64,000 nt of DNA from Amazonocrinis nigriterrae CENA67 (GTDB lineage: Bacteria > Cyanobacteriota > Cyanobacteriia > Cyanobacteriales > Nostocaceae), in contig NZ_JAECZC010000002.1 in assembly GCF_016056305.1 (NCBI RefSeq), positions 141,934-205,933 of the forward strand, written 5' to 3'. Shown one piece after another: positions 55,860-64,000 of this stretch (position 1 is the stretch's first letter; each line of letters starts with the position of its first letter). The translations under genes and the position numbers were made by a program. A model generated the notes under the pieces. The model made no database searches. It saw only the letters and a program-made list of their open reading frames with translations, and had not been told where the DNA came from.

Positions 55860-56054
55860 GTGTATCCAAAACTTTGGCGTTTTGAAAAAATAGCTTACCA
55901 AGGTCATTATCTTTGTTTTATCATTCTGGAGAGATAAATAAAACAAATCTTGGTTATAACCACATAATAGCCCCCAAATCTACTTCATAGAAATTGTTGG
56001 CTTAGCTCCAAAATTTCAGTTTTTGATGATTCTTTTTGAATGTTATTAGATGGA

Positions 56055-57875
56055 TCATGCATTAACTTGCTGCCACCAATACTGAAGAATTGCGAGACTC
56101 CAGCGACGATACCATAATTTGAGGTTAATATCTTTGCCCAGTTCATGGGCTGGGAAATAATCGCTCCACTCGTTCTCTATCCATTGCTGAAAAGGAAAAA
56201 AGAATCCTCGTTTGGGACGATTAAGTAACCAATTTGGTAGCTCAGGAATTGCCTGAATTAATAATTGTTTACCTGGTGCTAGCCGCATTGTGCTAGGAAT
56301 AGAAGCGATCGCTTCTAGTAAAGTCTTATCAACTAAGGGGACTCGCAATTCTAACCCCCACGCCATACTCATAACATCGCTGTCTCGTAATAATTGATTA
56401 CGCATATAACAGCTGAGTTCTAATAAGCTTACTTCATCTTCTAAAGTTGGGAGATTTTTGGCTAGGCTAATATCCTGAAAAATACCCCTCTCCCAAATGG
56501 AAAAAGGCAGTTGAGTCGGGGAATCTTTGAAGTAATAGTGAAGAATTTTCCTGGCTTCAGTGTGGGAGAAAATACCCCTGAAACTGCCGTAGGCTGCTGC
56601 TGTTGTTGGTTTTTGTTGTAAAAAGTCTCCTAAACGCTGCATTCTTGGTGATTTCCCCAAAAGTGCTAATCCTCTACCCAGACTAGTACTGATGGGTTGA
56701 ATTTTGCTGAGTTGCTGTCCCCAGCGCAGCATCTTTGGTACTTGTTGAAATGTCTTATAACCACCAAAAAACTCATCTCCCCCAAGTCCAGATAATACTA
56801 CTTTCGTGCCATCTTTGTGGGCAACTTGAGAGACACAAAAAGTATTGAAACCATCAATACTGGGTTGGTCAATACTTGCTAAAAATTGAGGTAAGAGTTC
56901 TCGCCCTAAGGATGCCGAAACTTTATATTCTGTATGGTCAGTACCAAATTCTTGAGCAATTTTTTGAGCCAGTTCTCCTTCATTCCACTCATTTTCTGCA
57001 AAAGCAATTGAGTAAGTGCGTAAATTCCCTTTTTGAGTTTGACGTGCTAAGGCGACAACTGAAGTAGAATCAATACCACCACTGAGAAATATTCCTACTG
57101 GAACATCGCTGATAAAATGATGTTCAGTAGAATCAATCAGAGCCTTACGGACTTTCTCTTGAGCTTCTGTGAGAGAAATTTTTTCAGGAGTAAAGTCAAT
57201 TTGCCAATACTGCTGTTGGATAAGTTTATCAGAATGCCAATGTAACCAATGACCAGCGGGTAAACAGTGAATATCTTCAATTAATGTGTAAGGTTCTGGT
57301 ACTGATCCGCTCAATAAATAGCCATATAAACCTTGTGGATTTAAGGCAATTTTAGGTAATTTAGAAGCCAGAATTGCTCGCAGTTCTGAGGCAAATACTA
57401 AAGTTGAGCCAGATTGCCAATAGTATAGTGGTTTAATTCCTAAAGGATCGCGAGCAATAAAACAAGTTTGTTCTTGATTATCCCAAATAGCAAAAGCAAA
57501 CATGCCGCGCAAATGTTTTACACATTCGGCTCCTTGATGCTGATAAAGTTTCAGGATCACTTCAGTATCTGTTTGTGAATTAAATTGCTCTCCTTTTGTC
57601 TCTAATTCACGTCGCAATTGTCGAAAGTTATAGATTTCTCCATTAAAAGTAATCCAGTAGCGACCGTCAGGTGTAGACATCGGCTGATGTCCAGCAGTGC
57701 TGAGGTCAATAATCGAAAGGCGAGTATGAGCAAAAGCAACTTGTCTATTTGGGGAAATATAAATTCCTTGGTCATCAGGGCCACGATGCTGTAGAGCAGT
57801 TTGCATCCTCAACATCAAGCTTTCCAAGTTATTTTGGATTTCAGTGTTAGTTAAAATTCCGGCAATGCCACACAT
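56055..57875 (-). CDS. asnB: Asparagine synthase (glutamine-hydrolysing), cluster-associated
   Basis: 606 residues. The Ntn glutaminase domain starts MCGIAGIL with catalytic Cys2, followed by RGPDDQGIYI, and LSIIDLSTAGHQPM. The synthetase domain has the PP-loop LSGGIDSTSVVALA and LSGLGGDEFFGGYKTF. Asparagine synthase homologues inside glycan clusters often amidate other carboxylates, such as uronic acids, instead of aspartate. The location between two duplicated GT4 genes supports that, but sequence alone does not. The MCGIAG start needs no upstream extension. Confidence 0.92.
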   Translation of the reverse strand: MCGIAGILTNTEIQNNLESLMLRMQTALQHRGPDDQGIYISPNRQVAFAHTRLSIIDLSTAGHQPMSTPDGRYWITFNGEIYNFRQLRRELETKGEQFNSQTDTEVILKLYQHQGAECVKHLRGMFAFAIWDNQEQTCFIARDPLGIKPLYYWQSGSTLVFASELRAILASKLPKIALNPQGLYGYLLSGSVPEPYTLIEDIHCLPAGHWLHWHSDKLIQQQYWQIDFTPEKISLTEAQEKVRKALIDSTEHHFISDVPVGIFLSGGIDSTSVVALARQTQKGNLRTYSIAFAENEWNEGELAQKIAQEFGTDHTEYKVSASLGRELLPQFLASIDQPSIDGFNTFCVSQVAHKDGTKVVLSGLGGDEFFGGYKTFQQVPKMLRWGQQLSKIQPISTSLGRGLALLGKSPRMQRLGDFLQQKPTTAAAYGSFRGIFSHTEARKILHYYFKDSPTQLPFSIWERGIFQDISLAKNLPTLEDEVSLLELSCYMRNQLLRDSDVMSMAWGLELRVPLVDKTLLEAIASIPSTMRLAPGKQLLIQAIPELPNWLLNRPKRGFFFPFQQWIENEWSDYFPAHELGKDINLKLWYRRWSLAILQYWWQQVNA

Positions 57876-57886
57876 AACGATTAATA

Positions 57887-59077
57887 TTAAGCAGTTTTCA
57901 CAGTATGATTTAGGATAATATCTTGGTAAATTCCACGCATTTTCATTGCTACTTTATCCCAAGTATATTGTTCTAAAATTATTTGACGAGCGCGATCGCC
58001 CATATCTTGAGCTGCTTGAGGATGAGTGAGATATTGTTCAATGGTTTTGGCGATCGCCAGCACATCCAGTTGGGGAACGTAACCGAGTTGATGTTGTTCA
58101 ACAAAAGCAGCTAACGCCACGCCAGGAGTTACAAGGACGGGAACACCCACAGCTAAAGATTCTAAAACTGATAAGCCGAAGTTTTCCGCATGGGATGTCA
58201 AGACAAATAAATCTGAGCCTTGTATCAGTAGGTTTTTCGTCTCTCCAGCCACAAATCCAGTAAAATGGGTGCGATCGCGAATGCCAGTTGAAATCGTAAG
58301 AGCCTCAATTTCCGCTTCGTATTCTTTAGCACCACTACCTGCAATTACGAAAGTAAAACGGTAATCAGTGAGTTTACCCAAGGCGGGAATCAAATAATGT
58401 AATCCTTTTTTAGGATGCAGGCGTGATAAAAATAAAATTATCGGTTCATCTACTGGAATATTAAGATGTTGCCGGAGTAAATAACGGGCATTCAAAATCA
58501 GCTGAGGTTGGGAAAATCCGTGAGGTAATACAAAACTAGGTACATTCAATCCCAACTGGTCTACTTCTTGCTGTTCCAGTTGGGAAGTCAGGTGGATAGC
58601 TTGACTATGGTTGAGGTTAGCTTGCTCAATTAGCCGCAGGTAAATTTGCTTTCTGAGGGCGCTTTGCTGCAAAGACCACTCGCATAGTAAGCCATGTGGA
58701 ATTACAATATAAGGAATATTTTGGCAACGGGCAATGACCATTGCAATGGTAGATGCATAAGAGAAAATAGCGTGAATATGTAAAAGGTCATATTGGGAAA
58801 TGTTATGCCATAACCACACTGTTAGTTGCCAAGAAAAAGCGTACTCTCTTAAGAATTTGACAGTGGGAGAAAAGCGAGGGAAAAACCACACTGGAACTTG
58901 TTGATACTCAACTCGCTTCTGTAAAGGAACATCAAGTAAGCCATCACCATTGTCATTTGTTGTAGCAATTTCGGCATCAACATTCTTAGCCCGCAATGCC
59001 TTGACCATATCCAAAACAGCAAGGCTTGGGCCACCTCGGATCTGAGGAACAGAGGGAATGACATGAAGAACTCTCAT
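57887..59077 (-). CDS. Family 4 glycosyltransferase (GT-B), paralogue 1
   Basis: 396 residues from ATG 59077 (MRVLHVIPSVPQIRGGPSLAVLDM); 14 extra codons to 59119 look untranslated. RGGPS loop, IILFLSRLHPKKGLHYLIPAL and the EX7E segment ENFGLSVLESLAVGVPVLVTPGVAL are present. Its closest relative is the gene at 54684-55859, with asnB between them. Stop lies 11 bp before asnB, so the two are co-transcribed. Divergence of acceptor-binding residues between paralogues might give two different linkages; not testable here. Confidence 0.9.
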   Translation of the reverse strand: MRVLHVIPSVPQIRGGPSLAVLDMVKALRAKNVDAEIATTNDNGDGLLDVPLQKRVEYQQVPVWFFPRFSPTVKFLREYAFSWQLTVWLWHNISQYDLLHIHAIFSYASTIAMVIARCQNIPYIVIPHGLLCEWSLQQSALRKQIYLRLIEQANLNHSQAIHLTSQLEQQEVDQLGLNVPSFVLPHGFSQPQLILNARYLLRQHLNIPVDEPIILFLSRLHPKKGLHYLIPALGKLTDYRFTFVIAGSGAKEYEAEIEALTISTGIRDRTHFTGFVAGETKNLLIQGSDLFVLTSHAENFGLSVLESLAVGVPVLVTPGVALAAFVEQHQLGYVPQLDVLAIAKTIEQYLTHPQAAQDMGDRARQIILEQYTWDKVAMKMRGIYQDIILNHTVKTA

Positions 59078-59136
59078 AAAGGAGATCCGAGCAGTGTTTA
59101 AACAAACAGACAACAGCAAGAAAATTAAACTCTTTT

Positions 59137-60270
59137 TTATTTAATTGAAGATTTTTCATTAATAGCTTGCTGATAAAGTTTAATATACTCGGAAATCATT
59201 TTTTGTGCTGAAAATTTTTGAGAATTAACAAATCCTTTGGGTTTAAGTTCTCCTAGTGTTGGAAGATAGTAAATAATTTTTGCTGCTGTTTCTTGAGGCT
59301 GGTCTGGTTCTATATATATAGCTGCTTCTCCTCCTACATCCTTCATCGGAGAACGGTTGGAAGTAAACACAGGACAACCGCAAGCTTGAGCTTCTATAAT
59401 TGGCCAACCAAAGCCTTCATAAAGGGAAGGAAAAAGTAAGGCTGTAGCAGCAGAATAAAGACATCGTAAATTTTCGTTATCAATTTCTACTAACTCTATT
59501 ACTTTTTGAGCCAAATTATGTATTTTGATGAACTGGCGCATTTCCTCAGTCATGGGTTTACCTACCATAACCAAGTAAAATTCTGGTTGTTGCAGTTGCA
59601 GGATCAGTTGAGAAAATATTGATAAAACTCCCAACCGATTTTTATACCAGTGATTTGCCCCTACATGCAGAATGAATTGACAATTACCAGGGATACCCAA
59701 AGTGTTTAAACGTTGCTGTACTTCTGGAGATGGCATAGGGGTATAAGGATAGTTTAAACCCATAGGAATCAGAGATACAGCACTCTCATCAAGAGAAGCA
59801 AGACGTAACACATCGCTTCTAGTCTGTTCTGAAACGCAAGCAACTTTTTGCGCTTGGTTGAGTCCCCTCAATACCATCTGCTGCAATTGTTTACCAGTCC
59901 ATCCAGTTTGATGTTCCAGAAATTCTCCTAGACCAGCACGAATTGGGAATAAGTCATGACAAGTGACAATATGGGGTACATTTTGTAAATATTTTGTGTA
60001 AAATGCATTACCTTGGTCACATATATGCACTATATCTGCCCAAGGTAATGCTTGACGTAATTGTGCTGGAAAGAGAATTAATTTATCAATGTAGCCTAAC
60101 CATTTTCTCAAGACATTTGCTGATGAAACAAGGTTACCAAACCAGGGATTTGGACGAATAATTCGCACTTGATGTCCACAGTGGGTTAAGTAATTCTCCA
60201 ACATGGAGGCAAATATATCCATGCTTTGAATTGCATCTGGTTGATAATTCCCTATCAACAAAATTTTCAT
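59137..60270 (-). CDS. Family 4 glycosyltransferase, unrelated to the duplicated pair
   Basis: 377 residues. MKILLIGNYQPDAIQSMDIFASMLENYL begins the acceptor domain. FILHVGANHWYKNRLGVLSIFSQLI and LLFPSLYEGFGWPIIEAQACGCPVFTSNRSPMKDVGGEAAIYIEP are donor-domain GT4 motifs with EX7E, resembling mannosyl- or rhamnosyl-transferases of exopolysaccharide synthesis. It begins 6 bp after the stop of the PhyH gene at 60277, so the two are one transcript. Confidence 0.9.
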   Translation of the reverse strand: MKILLIGNYQPDAIQSMDIFASMLENYLTHCGHQVRIIRPNPWFGNLVSSANVLRKWLGYIDKLILFPAQLRQALPWADIVHICDQGNAFYTKYLQNVPHIVTCHDLFPIRAGLGEFLEHQTGWTGKQLQQMVLRGLNQAQKVACVSEQTRSDVLRLASLDESAVSLIPMGLNYPYTPMPSPEVQQRLNTLGIPGNCQFILHVGANHWYKNRLGVLSIFSQLILQLQQPEFYLVMVGKPMTEEMRQFIKIHNLAQKVIELVEIDNENLRCLYSAATALLFPSLYEGFGWPIIEAQACGCPVFTSNRSPMKDVGGEAAIYIEPDQPQETAAKIIYYLPTLGELKPKGFVNSQKFSAQKMISEYIKLYQQAINEKSSIK

Positions 60271-60276
60271 TTGGTG

Positions 60277-61254
60277 TTATGAACTTGGTTTTTGTTTAGA
60301 GTATTTTGATTTAAGATACCATCGAAAACGCTTGGCATTAATGATTGCCTCAGCAGGTAATAGAGATTTTAGGATAATTTTATTCAGTCCCTCTAACGTT
60401 TTGGGTAACAACTGCTTTTGTAGTTTTAAAATATCTGGCAGTGTCATGGTGGCAATTGAAGTGTTAGGAAAAGCCGGGTAATCTCTTCTAAAACCAAATC
60501 CCAGGTAATCCATAACTTCTGGAGTGAGATTTTCTAGATACTCGGTATTTACTATATTTTTTTCACCATGTCCAATATTGTCGTTACCAACCTGATCAAC
60601 TTGAAAAAGTAAGGTAGTTCTGTTGTAGGTTTTATCATGAAAAGGTTCTGCTCTGTGGATTCCGTGGATATCGCACAGAATAAAGCTTCCCTTTTTCATT
60701 GGAAATGTCAGAATATCTTCGCTATATTTACTTTCAATATAACTATCACTTAGATAAATTTCATGGCTATATTTTCGAGACCATTTATGAGAGTCTTTGA
60801 TATATTGAAAGGCATTTTTTTCTACATCTGATAAATAAAATAAAAATAATAAACCTGGCATATTATGTTTTTCAGACAACTGCTTGCCAATCTGGCGATT
60901 ATTATCTGTATGCCAGGGCATATGCGAATTTTTAGAAGTTTGATAAACTCGATGATTGGTGAGTTTGTAATTATCGGTAAAATATTCTTTGCAAATATCT
61001 AAAACTTTTTGGGACGTAATGACATCATAGGTTTTTTTTGAGCTAGCTAGGCAATGGGTTAAAAATTTAATATCTTGAGCTACAACTACACCGACATCAT
61101 TAGTATTGAGCAGCAGTTGATCGAAATCAATTTCTTGAACAAGTTCATCAACGTATTGTGGATTCAATGCTTGCTCAAAAGCAAAGTATCCTTTAGTTTT
61201 CAGGTCATTAACTATTTCACTGGTGCTGAAGTTGAGAAAATCTGGATTAAACAT
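60277..61254 (-). CDS. PhyH-like Fe(II)/2-oxoglutarate dioxygenase
   Basis: 325 residues. The metal-binding His-x-Asp appears in SHMPWHTDNNRQIG, and the distal His and Arg in IHGIHRAEPFHDKTYNRTTLLFQVD. GLLFLFYLSDVEKNAFQYIKDSHKWS is the family core between them. The C-terminal tail (PEAIINAKRFRWYLKSKYSKQ-like) is basic. It is distantly related to the dioxygenase at 53499-54434. It lies 4 bp from the GT4 gene at 61259 and 6 bp from the one at 60270, so it is embedded in the operon and most likely modifies the glycan or its lipid carrier. Confidence 0.8.
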   Translation of the reverse strand: MFNPDFLNFSTSEIVNDLKTKGYFAFEQALNPQYVDELVQEIDFDQLLLNTNDVGVVVAQDIKFLTHCLASSKKTYDVITSQKVLDICKEYFTDNYKLTNHRVYQTSKNSHMPWHTDNNRQIGKQLSEKHNMPGLLFLFYLSDVEKNAFQYIKDSHKWSRKYSHEIYLSDSYIESKYSEDILTFPMKKGSFILCDIHGIHRAEPFHDKTYNRTTLLFQVDQVGNDNIGHGEKNIVNTEYLENLTPEVMDYLGFGFRRDYPAFPNTSIATMTLPDILKLQKQLLPKTLEGLNKIILKSLLPAEAIINAKRFRWYLKSKYSKQKPSS

Positions 61255-61258
61255 AGAT

Positions 61259-62410
61259 TCATCTCCTTGAAGTTGACCGAAAATGGTTTTCTAAGTAGCT
61301 GCCAAGAGTTTTTTGAAAGCGTTCAAAACCAAATTCCTGAATTACTTTTTCTCTTAAAGCCTCTGGTTGATAGATTAGGCAATTAGGATAAGTACCTTGG
61401 AGAATTTGAATTACAGTTTGAGCGATCGCGTCTGTATCATCTGGGTCAACAAGTGCGCCTAATTTTCCTTGACAAAGGGCGTCTAATGCTCCATCTTTGT
61501 TACCTCCAAGAGTAGGCTTACCACAGGCAAGTGCCTCTAGATACACAATACCAAATCCTTCACCTTTACTCGGCATGGCAAACAAATCGCAGAGATTGTA
61601 GTGAGAGTTAAGTTCTGCGTCAGGAACGTAACCAGCTAATGTTACGCAGTCTTGGAGTTGAAATTTAGCAATCAAATCTTCAACTCGCGGTCGGTCGTCT
61701 CCTTTACCGACCAAAATATAATGAACATCGGGGATAGCTTGACGAATTTGGGGTAAGGCAGTGAGAATTTTATCGTAGCCCTTATACTGCTCTGACTGAG
61801 AAAGACGAGCGACAGTGAGTATTATAGGTTGTTGGGGTTTCAAGCCATATCTTTTGAGCAGACTATCAGGCTTAGGTGCAATCTGAAAATTATCGGCATC
61901 AAAGGTATTGGCTAAAACTACAACTTGATCGGGGTCAAGGTTTTGTTCTTGGAGGATGCGATCGCGAGTGTAATGGCTAACTGCTAAAATGCGATCGGCA
62001 TGTTTAAGTGCTGTCTGTCGATTGGAGTTCTGAAGGTTCCAAACTTCAATCCCATGTGCTACAACCCAGTAAGGAATGCCCAATAGCCGTTTCAACAGAT
62101 ACGCAGGAACGCTGAAGTTGAGATGCGTAGATAATATTAAGTTTGGACGCTGCCAAAAACCCAAACCAATCAGTTGAGCTGCGAAAGCTGGAGTGCGTAA
62201 AGATGAGGGCCAGTTACCAGTGGGATGAAAGCACAAATTAGCTGATTTTGTTGGTACATCAGTATCGTGCTTAATCAAAATATCGTAGGCGAAATTCGGG
62301 TAGAGAGTTTGCAATGCTTGGAAACAGAAAGACGAGTAACGCTGGATTCCTCCTGTCGCGTTAAATAGATCTGGACACCAAAGGTGGCAGTGATATCTAG
62401 ATTTGTGCAT
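61259..62410 (-). CDS. Family 4 glycosyltransferase
   Basis: 383 residues. The acceptor-side FNATGGIQRYSSFCFQAL loop, PIILTVARLSQSEQYKGYDKIL donor-domain start, YILVGKGDDRPRVEDLIAKF and the EX7E motif PSKGEGFGIVYLEALACGKPTLGGNKDGALDAL assign GT4. It is upstream in the same minus-strand operon, 4 bp before the PhyH gene. Sugar and acceptor unknown. Confidence 0.92.
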   Translation of the reverse strand: MHKSRYHCHLWCPDLFNATGGIQRYSSFCFQALQTLYPNFAYDILIKHDTDVPTKSANLCFHPTGNWPSSLRTPAFAAQLIGLGFWQRPNLILSTHLNFSVPAYLLKRLLGIPYWVVAHGIEVWNLQNSNRQTALKHADRILAVSHYTRDRILQEQNLDPDQVVVLANTFDADNFQIAPKPDSLLKRYGLKPQQPIILTVARLSQSEQYKGYDKILTALPQIRQAIPDVHYILVGKGDDRPRVEDLIAKFQLQDCVTLAGYVPDAELNSHYNLCDLFAMPSKGEGFGIVYLEALACGKPTLGGNKDGALDALCQGKLGALVDPDDTDAIAQTVIQILQGTYPNCLIYQPEALREKVIQEFGFERFQKTLGSYLENHFRSTSRR

Positions 62411-62461
62411 AGCTATAGATCGCCATATTTTTATTGTTCCTCTAATTAACGCTTAGGAGTC

Positions 62462-63832
62462 TTATCGATAAGAAGCAGTTCCTAAAGTCCTTAACGACCT
62501 TGCTTTTTGCAGATAAAACTTCTTTAGCAGGTAAACCAGAACCACTGAGCCTGCTATTGCTCCTACAATTTCTACTAGAGAACCGCCAGGATTAATAAAA
62601 GCTAGTCCAGGCAGAAACCAGCAAGTAAAGTCTTCCCAATTACCAGAGATTAATTTTTTTGCTGCTACTATATCTATGACTCGTAGCACCGTCCCCAGAA
62701 CGGCAAATCCTAAAACTATTCCCTGTGTTCCAAAGTTGATATAGAACTCTAAAACATTTCCCACCCCTACACTGGTTCCTTCACCAAACTTGATACCTGT
62801 ATATCGGCTCACAAGATCCCCACTACCTCCGCCTACTGGCTTATTTGGCCATAAAATTCGAGGAACTACTGCTATTGCTGCCTCTTCCAAAGTTTCACCA
62901 TTAGCATAATCAATGGCGCCGCTGGAGATGTATTTAACACCTAGACCTACTTGGGGATTAAGATTGAGACGACCATCAATTAGTTCTAAATGTTCATGCT
63001 TTAACGGATTAAAAAATTCTAAGTTACTTAGTGTTTTCTGTAACTGCTCAATTCGTGCCTCAATTCCTTCTCCACCCCAAACTTTTGCACGAATTTCCTC
63101 GCGATCGCGAAAGTAGTTTATATAGAAGGATAAACCAAATGCCAGAAACAATAACAAAATGATGATGCTCTTCCAACGTGGGCGGTAAAAATTAAATACG
63201 AAGGTCAGCACAGGCACAACTGCCATCACACCAAAACCCGCAAATCCCGAACCTAATATACTAATGAAGGGGATACAACCGCTCAGCAGCAACCACCGTA
63301 ACAAGGCTTGTTTATCCCGCATACACCAAGCTTTCCAGCAAACCAAACATAACCCTGTGGACAACAGAGCAAAACCTGAATTGACCAAGACACTAATGCT
63401 AGGAATGTGACCAAAGATTGGCCCTAAAACAAAATAAAAGAACACCCCCAATAACATGTAATTTTTGGGAAATTTTAAGTTAGGCTGACTCGGTACATCC
63501 CACAATCTTGAAGGTTTGAAAATTTTCGCAACCAAGGGAGCGAGGATAATACTGCCAACTCCAAATCCTATGACACCATAGACAGTTTCTGTAAAACCTA
63601 TAGCTGTACTAGCTAGGGAAATTTTTTGGCTAATTAAATAGGCAGACTTGGGTCTGTACCACGGGAAGGCATAAATCATAGCTCCGAACCAATGCAATAT
63701 AGATAGCTGGAGCAAATAAATCATTGGCAGACCGACGCTAGGTAATTTCTTATTCCACTGATTGCGGATTACTAAACCTACAACTACAACCCAAATGAAT
63801 AGCCAAAAGGTTAACCACTGCCGCTCTTCCAT
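62462..63832 (-). CDS. Polytopic membrane protein, O-antigen polymerase-like
   Basis: 456 residues with about ten to eleven hydrophobic segments (for example LTFWLFIWVVVVGLVI, LPMIYLLQLSILHWFGAMIY, TETVYGVIGFGVGSIILAPLVA, FGVMAVVPVLTFVFNFY, SIIILLLFLAFGLSFYINYF, GIVLGFAVLGTVLRVIDIVA, LVEIVGAIAGSVVLVYLLKKFYL). A large hydrophilic loop (REEIRAKVWGGEGIEARIEQLQKTLSNLEFFNPLKHEHLE to PRILWPNKPVGGGSGDLVSRY) resembles that of Wzy-like polymerases. Placed first in the glycan operon, it is the probable polymerase or a related integral membrane partner. Sequence of such proteins is poorly conserved, so the call rests on topology and context. Confidence 0.7.
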   Translation of the reverse strand: MEERQWLTFWLFIWVVVVGLVIRNQWNKKLPSVGLPMIYLLQLSILHWFGAMIYAFPWYRPKSAYLISQKISLASTAIGFTETVYGVIGFGVGSIILAPLVAKIFKPSRLWDVPSQPNLKFPKNYMLLGVFFYFVLGPIFGHIPSISVLVNSGFALLSTGLCLVCWKAWCMRDKQALLRWLLLSGCIPFISILGSGFAGFGVMAVVPVLTFVFNFYRPRWKSIIILLLFLAFGLSFYINYFRDREEIRAKVWGGEGIEARIEQLQKTLSNLEFFNPLKHEHLELIDGRLNLNPQVGLGVKYISSGAIDYANGETLEEAAIAVVPRILWPNKPVGGGSGDLVSRYTGIKFGEGTSVGVGNVLEFYINFGTQGIVLGFAVLGTVLRVIDIVAAKKLISGNWEDFTCWFLPGLAFINPGGSLVEIVGAIAGSVVLVYLLKKFYLQKARSLRTLGTASYR

Positions 63833-64000
63833 AAGATTATAGTTATCCGAGCTTTTAATTCAGTAAAATAGAATTTTAACAAAGCTGGCTACTATTTTTG
63901 TCTAATAAAGAATTTTAGTTTGTTTTTGACATTCTCTCAAGCTTAGCAACAAGATAAACACAACCTGAAAAGCTTGGATAAACCTCGTAGTATTTAGTGT

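Noticed and set aside
55860-55946. 29-residue N-terminal extension of the glycosyltransferase
   Set aside because: The paralogue starts at the equivalent MxVLHxIPSV, and the extra residues have no counterpart.

Overview
The window reads as chromosomal DNA of a filamentous, probably heterocyst-forming cyanobacterium (order Nostocales, Nostoc/Anabaena-like). It encodes the photosystem II D1 protein and two plant-type [2Fe-2S] ferredoxins. It carries many GCGATCGC (HIP1) octamers, heptamer tandem repeats of the STRR type (AATTACG, GGGAATT, ACTGACA, CCCCAGT) and families such as DUF2252, Uma2, biliverdin reductase, caspase-GUN4 and STAND-WD40. The genus is inferred; no rRNA or tRNA gene was recognised.

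Layout. 1-1.5 kb: 3' end of gcvP. 1.5-2.8 kb: a gene-free stretch packed with repeats, including two miniature inverted-repeat elements, a ten-unit 21-bp array and twin HIP1 hairpins. 2.8-9.3 kb: a signalling or conflict-type island with a STAND NTPase gene overlapping a separate WD40 gene, a Uma2 nuclease, two small unknown proteins and a second, degenerate STAND NTPase. 9.3-15.5 kb: a nucleotide-sugar reductase, a TPR protein, a pentapeptide membrane protein, a PD-(D/E)XK-like protein, and map coupled to a biliverdin reductase. 15.5-18 kb: a nearly perfect duplication of petF. 18.6-27.6 kb: stress membrane protein, secreted DUF2252 protein, psbA, tautomerase-like protein, a dimethylformamidase-like protein, and a PspA plus phosphate-binding-like pair. 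28-43.5 kb: mostly housekeeping (lysC, rpsB-tsf, recG, mgtE, pyrB). 43.6-49.6 kb: tldE/tldD, a caspase-GUN4 fusion and a YdcF-like protein. 49.7-63.8 kb: a co-oriented minus-strand glycan cluster with a polymerase-like membrane protein, five intact glycosyltransferases, two PhyH dioxygenases, asparagine synthase, methyltransferase and carbamoyltransferase, plus one decayed glycosyltransferase.

Two themes connect the window. First, short repeats have entered genes: in-frame repeat-derived peptides interrupt GcvP (twice), LysC, PyrB, RecG and one STAND protein, and repeats supply the stop codons of several other genes. Second, three inverted-repeat element families (called A, B and C here) lie at gene ends. 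Family A has 10-bp target duplications at both copies, and one copy sits in a glycosyltransferase pseudogene.

The best candidates for unusual biology are the split STAND/WD40 island with homogenised propeller blades, the 21-bp palindromic array beside it, the caspase-GUN4 fusion with a His-to-Tyr change, the repeat-invaded essential enzymes, and the dioxygenase/amidotransferase/carbamoyltransferase-decorated glycan cluster. All functional statements come from reading motifs by eye; no database search was run.
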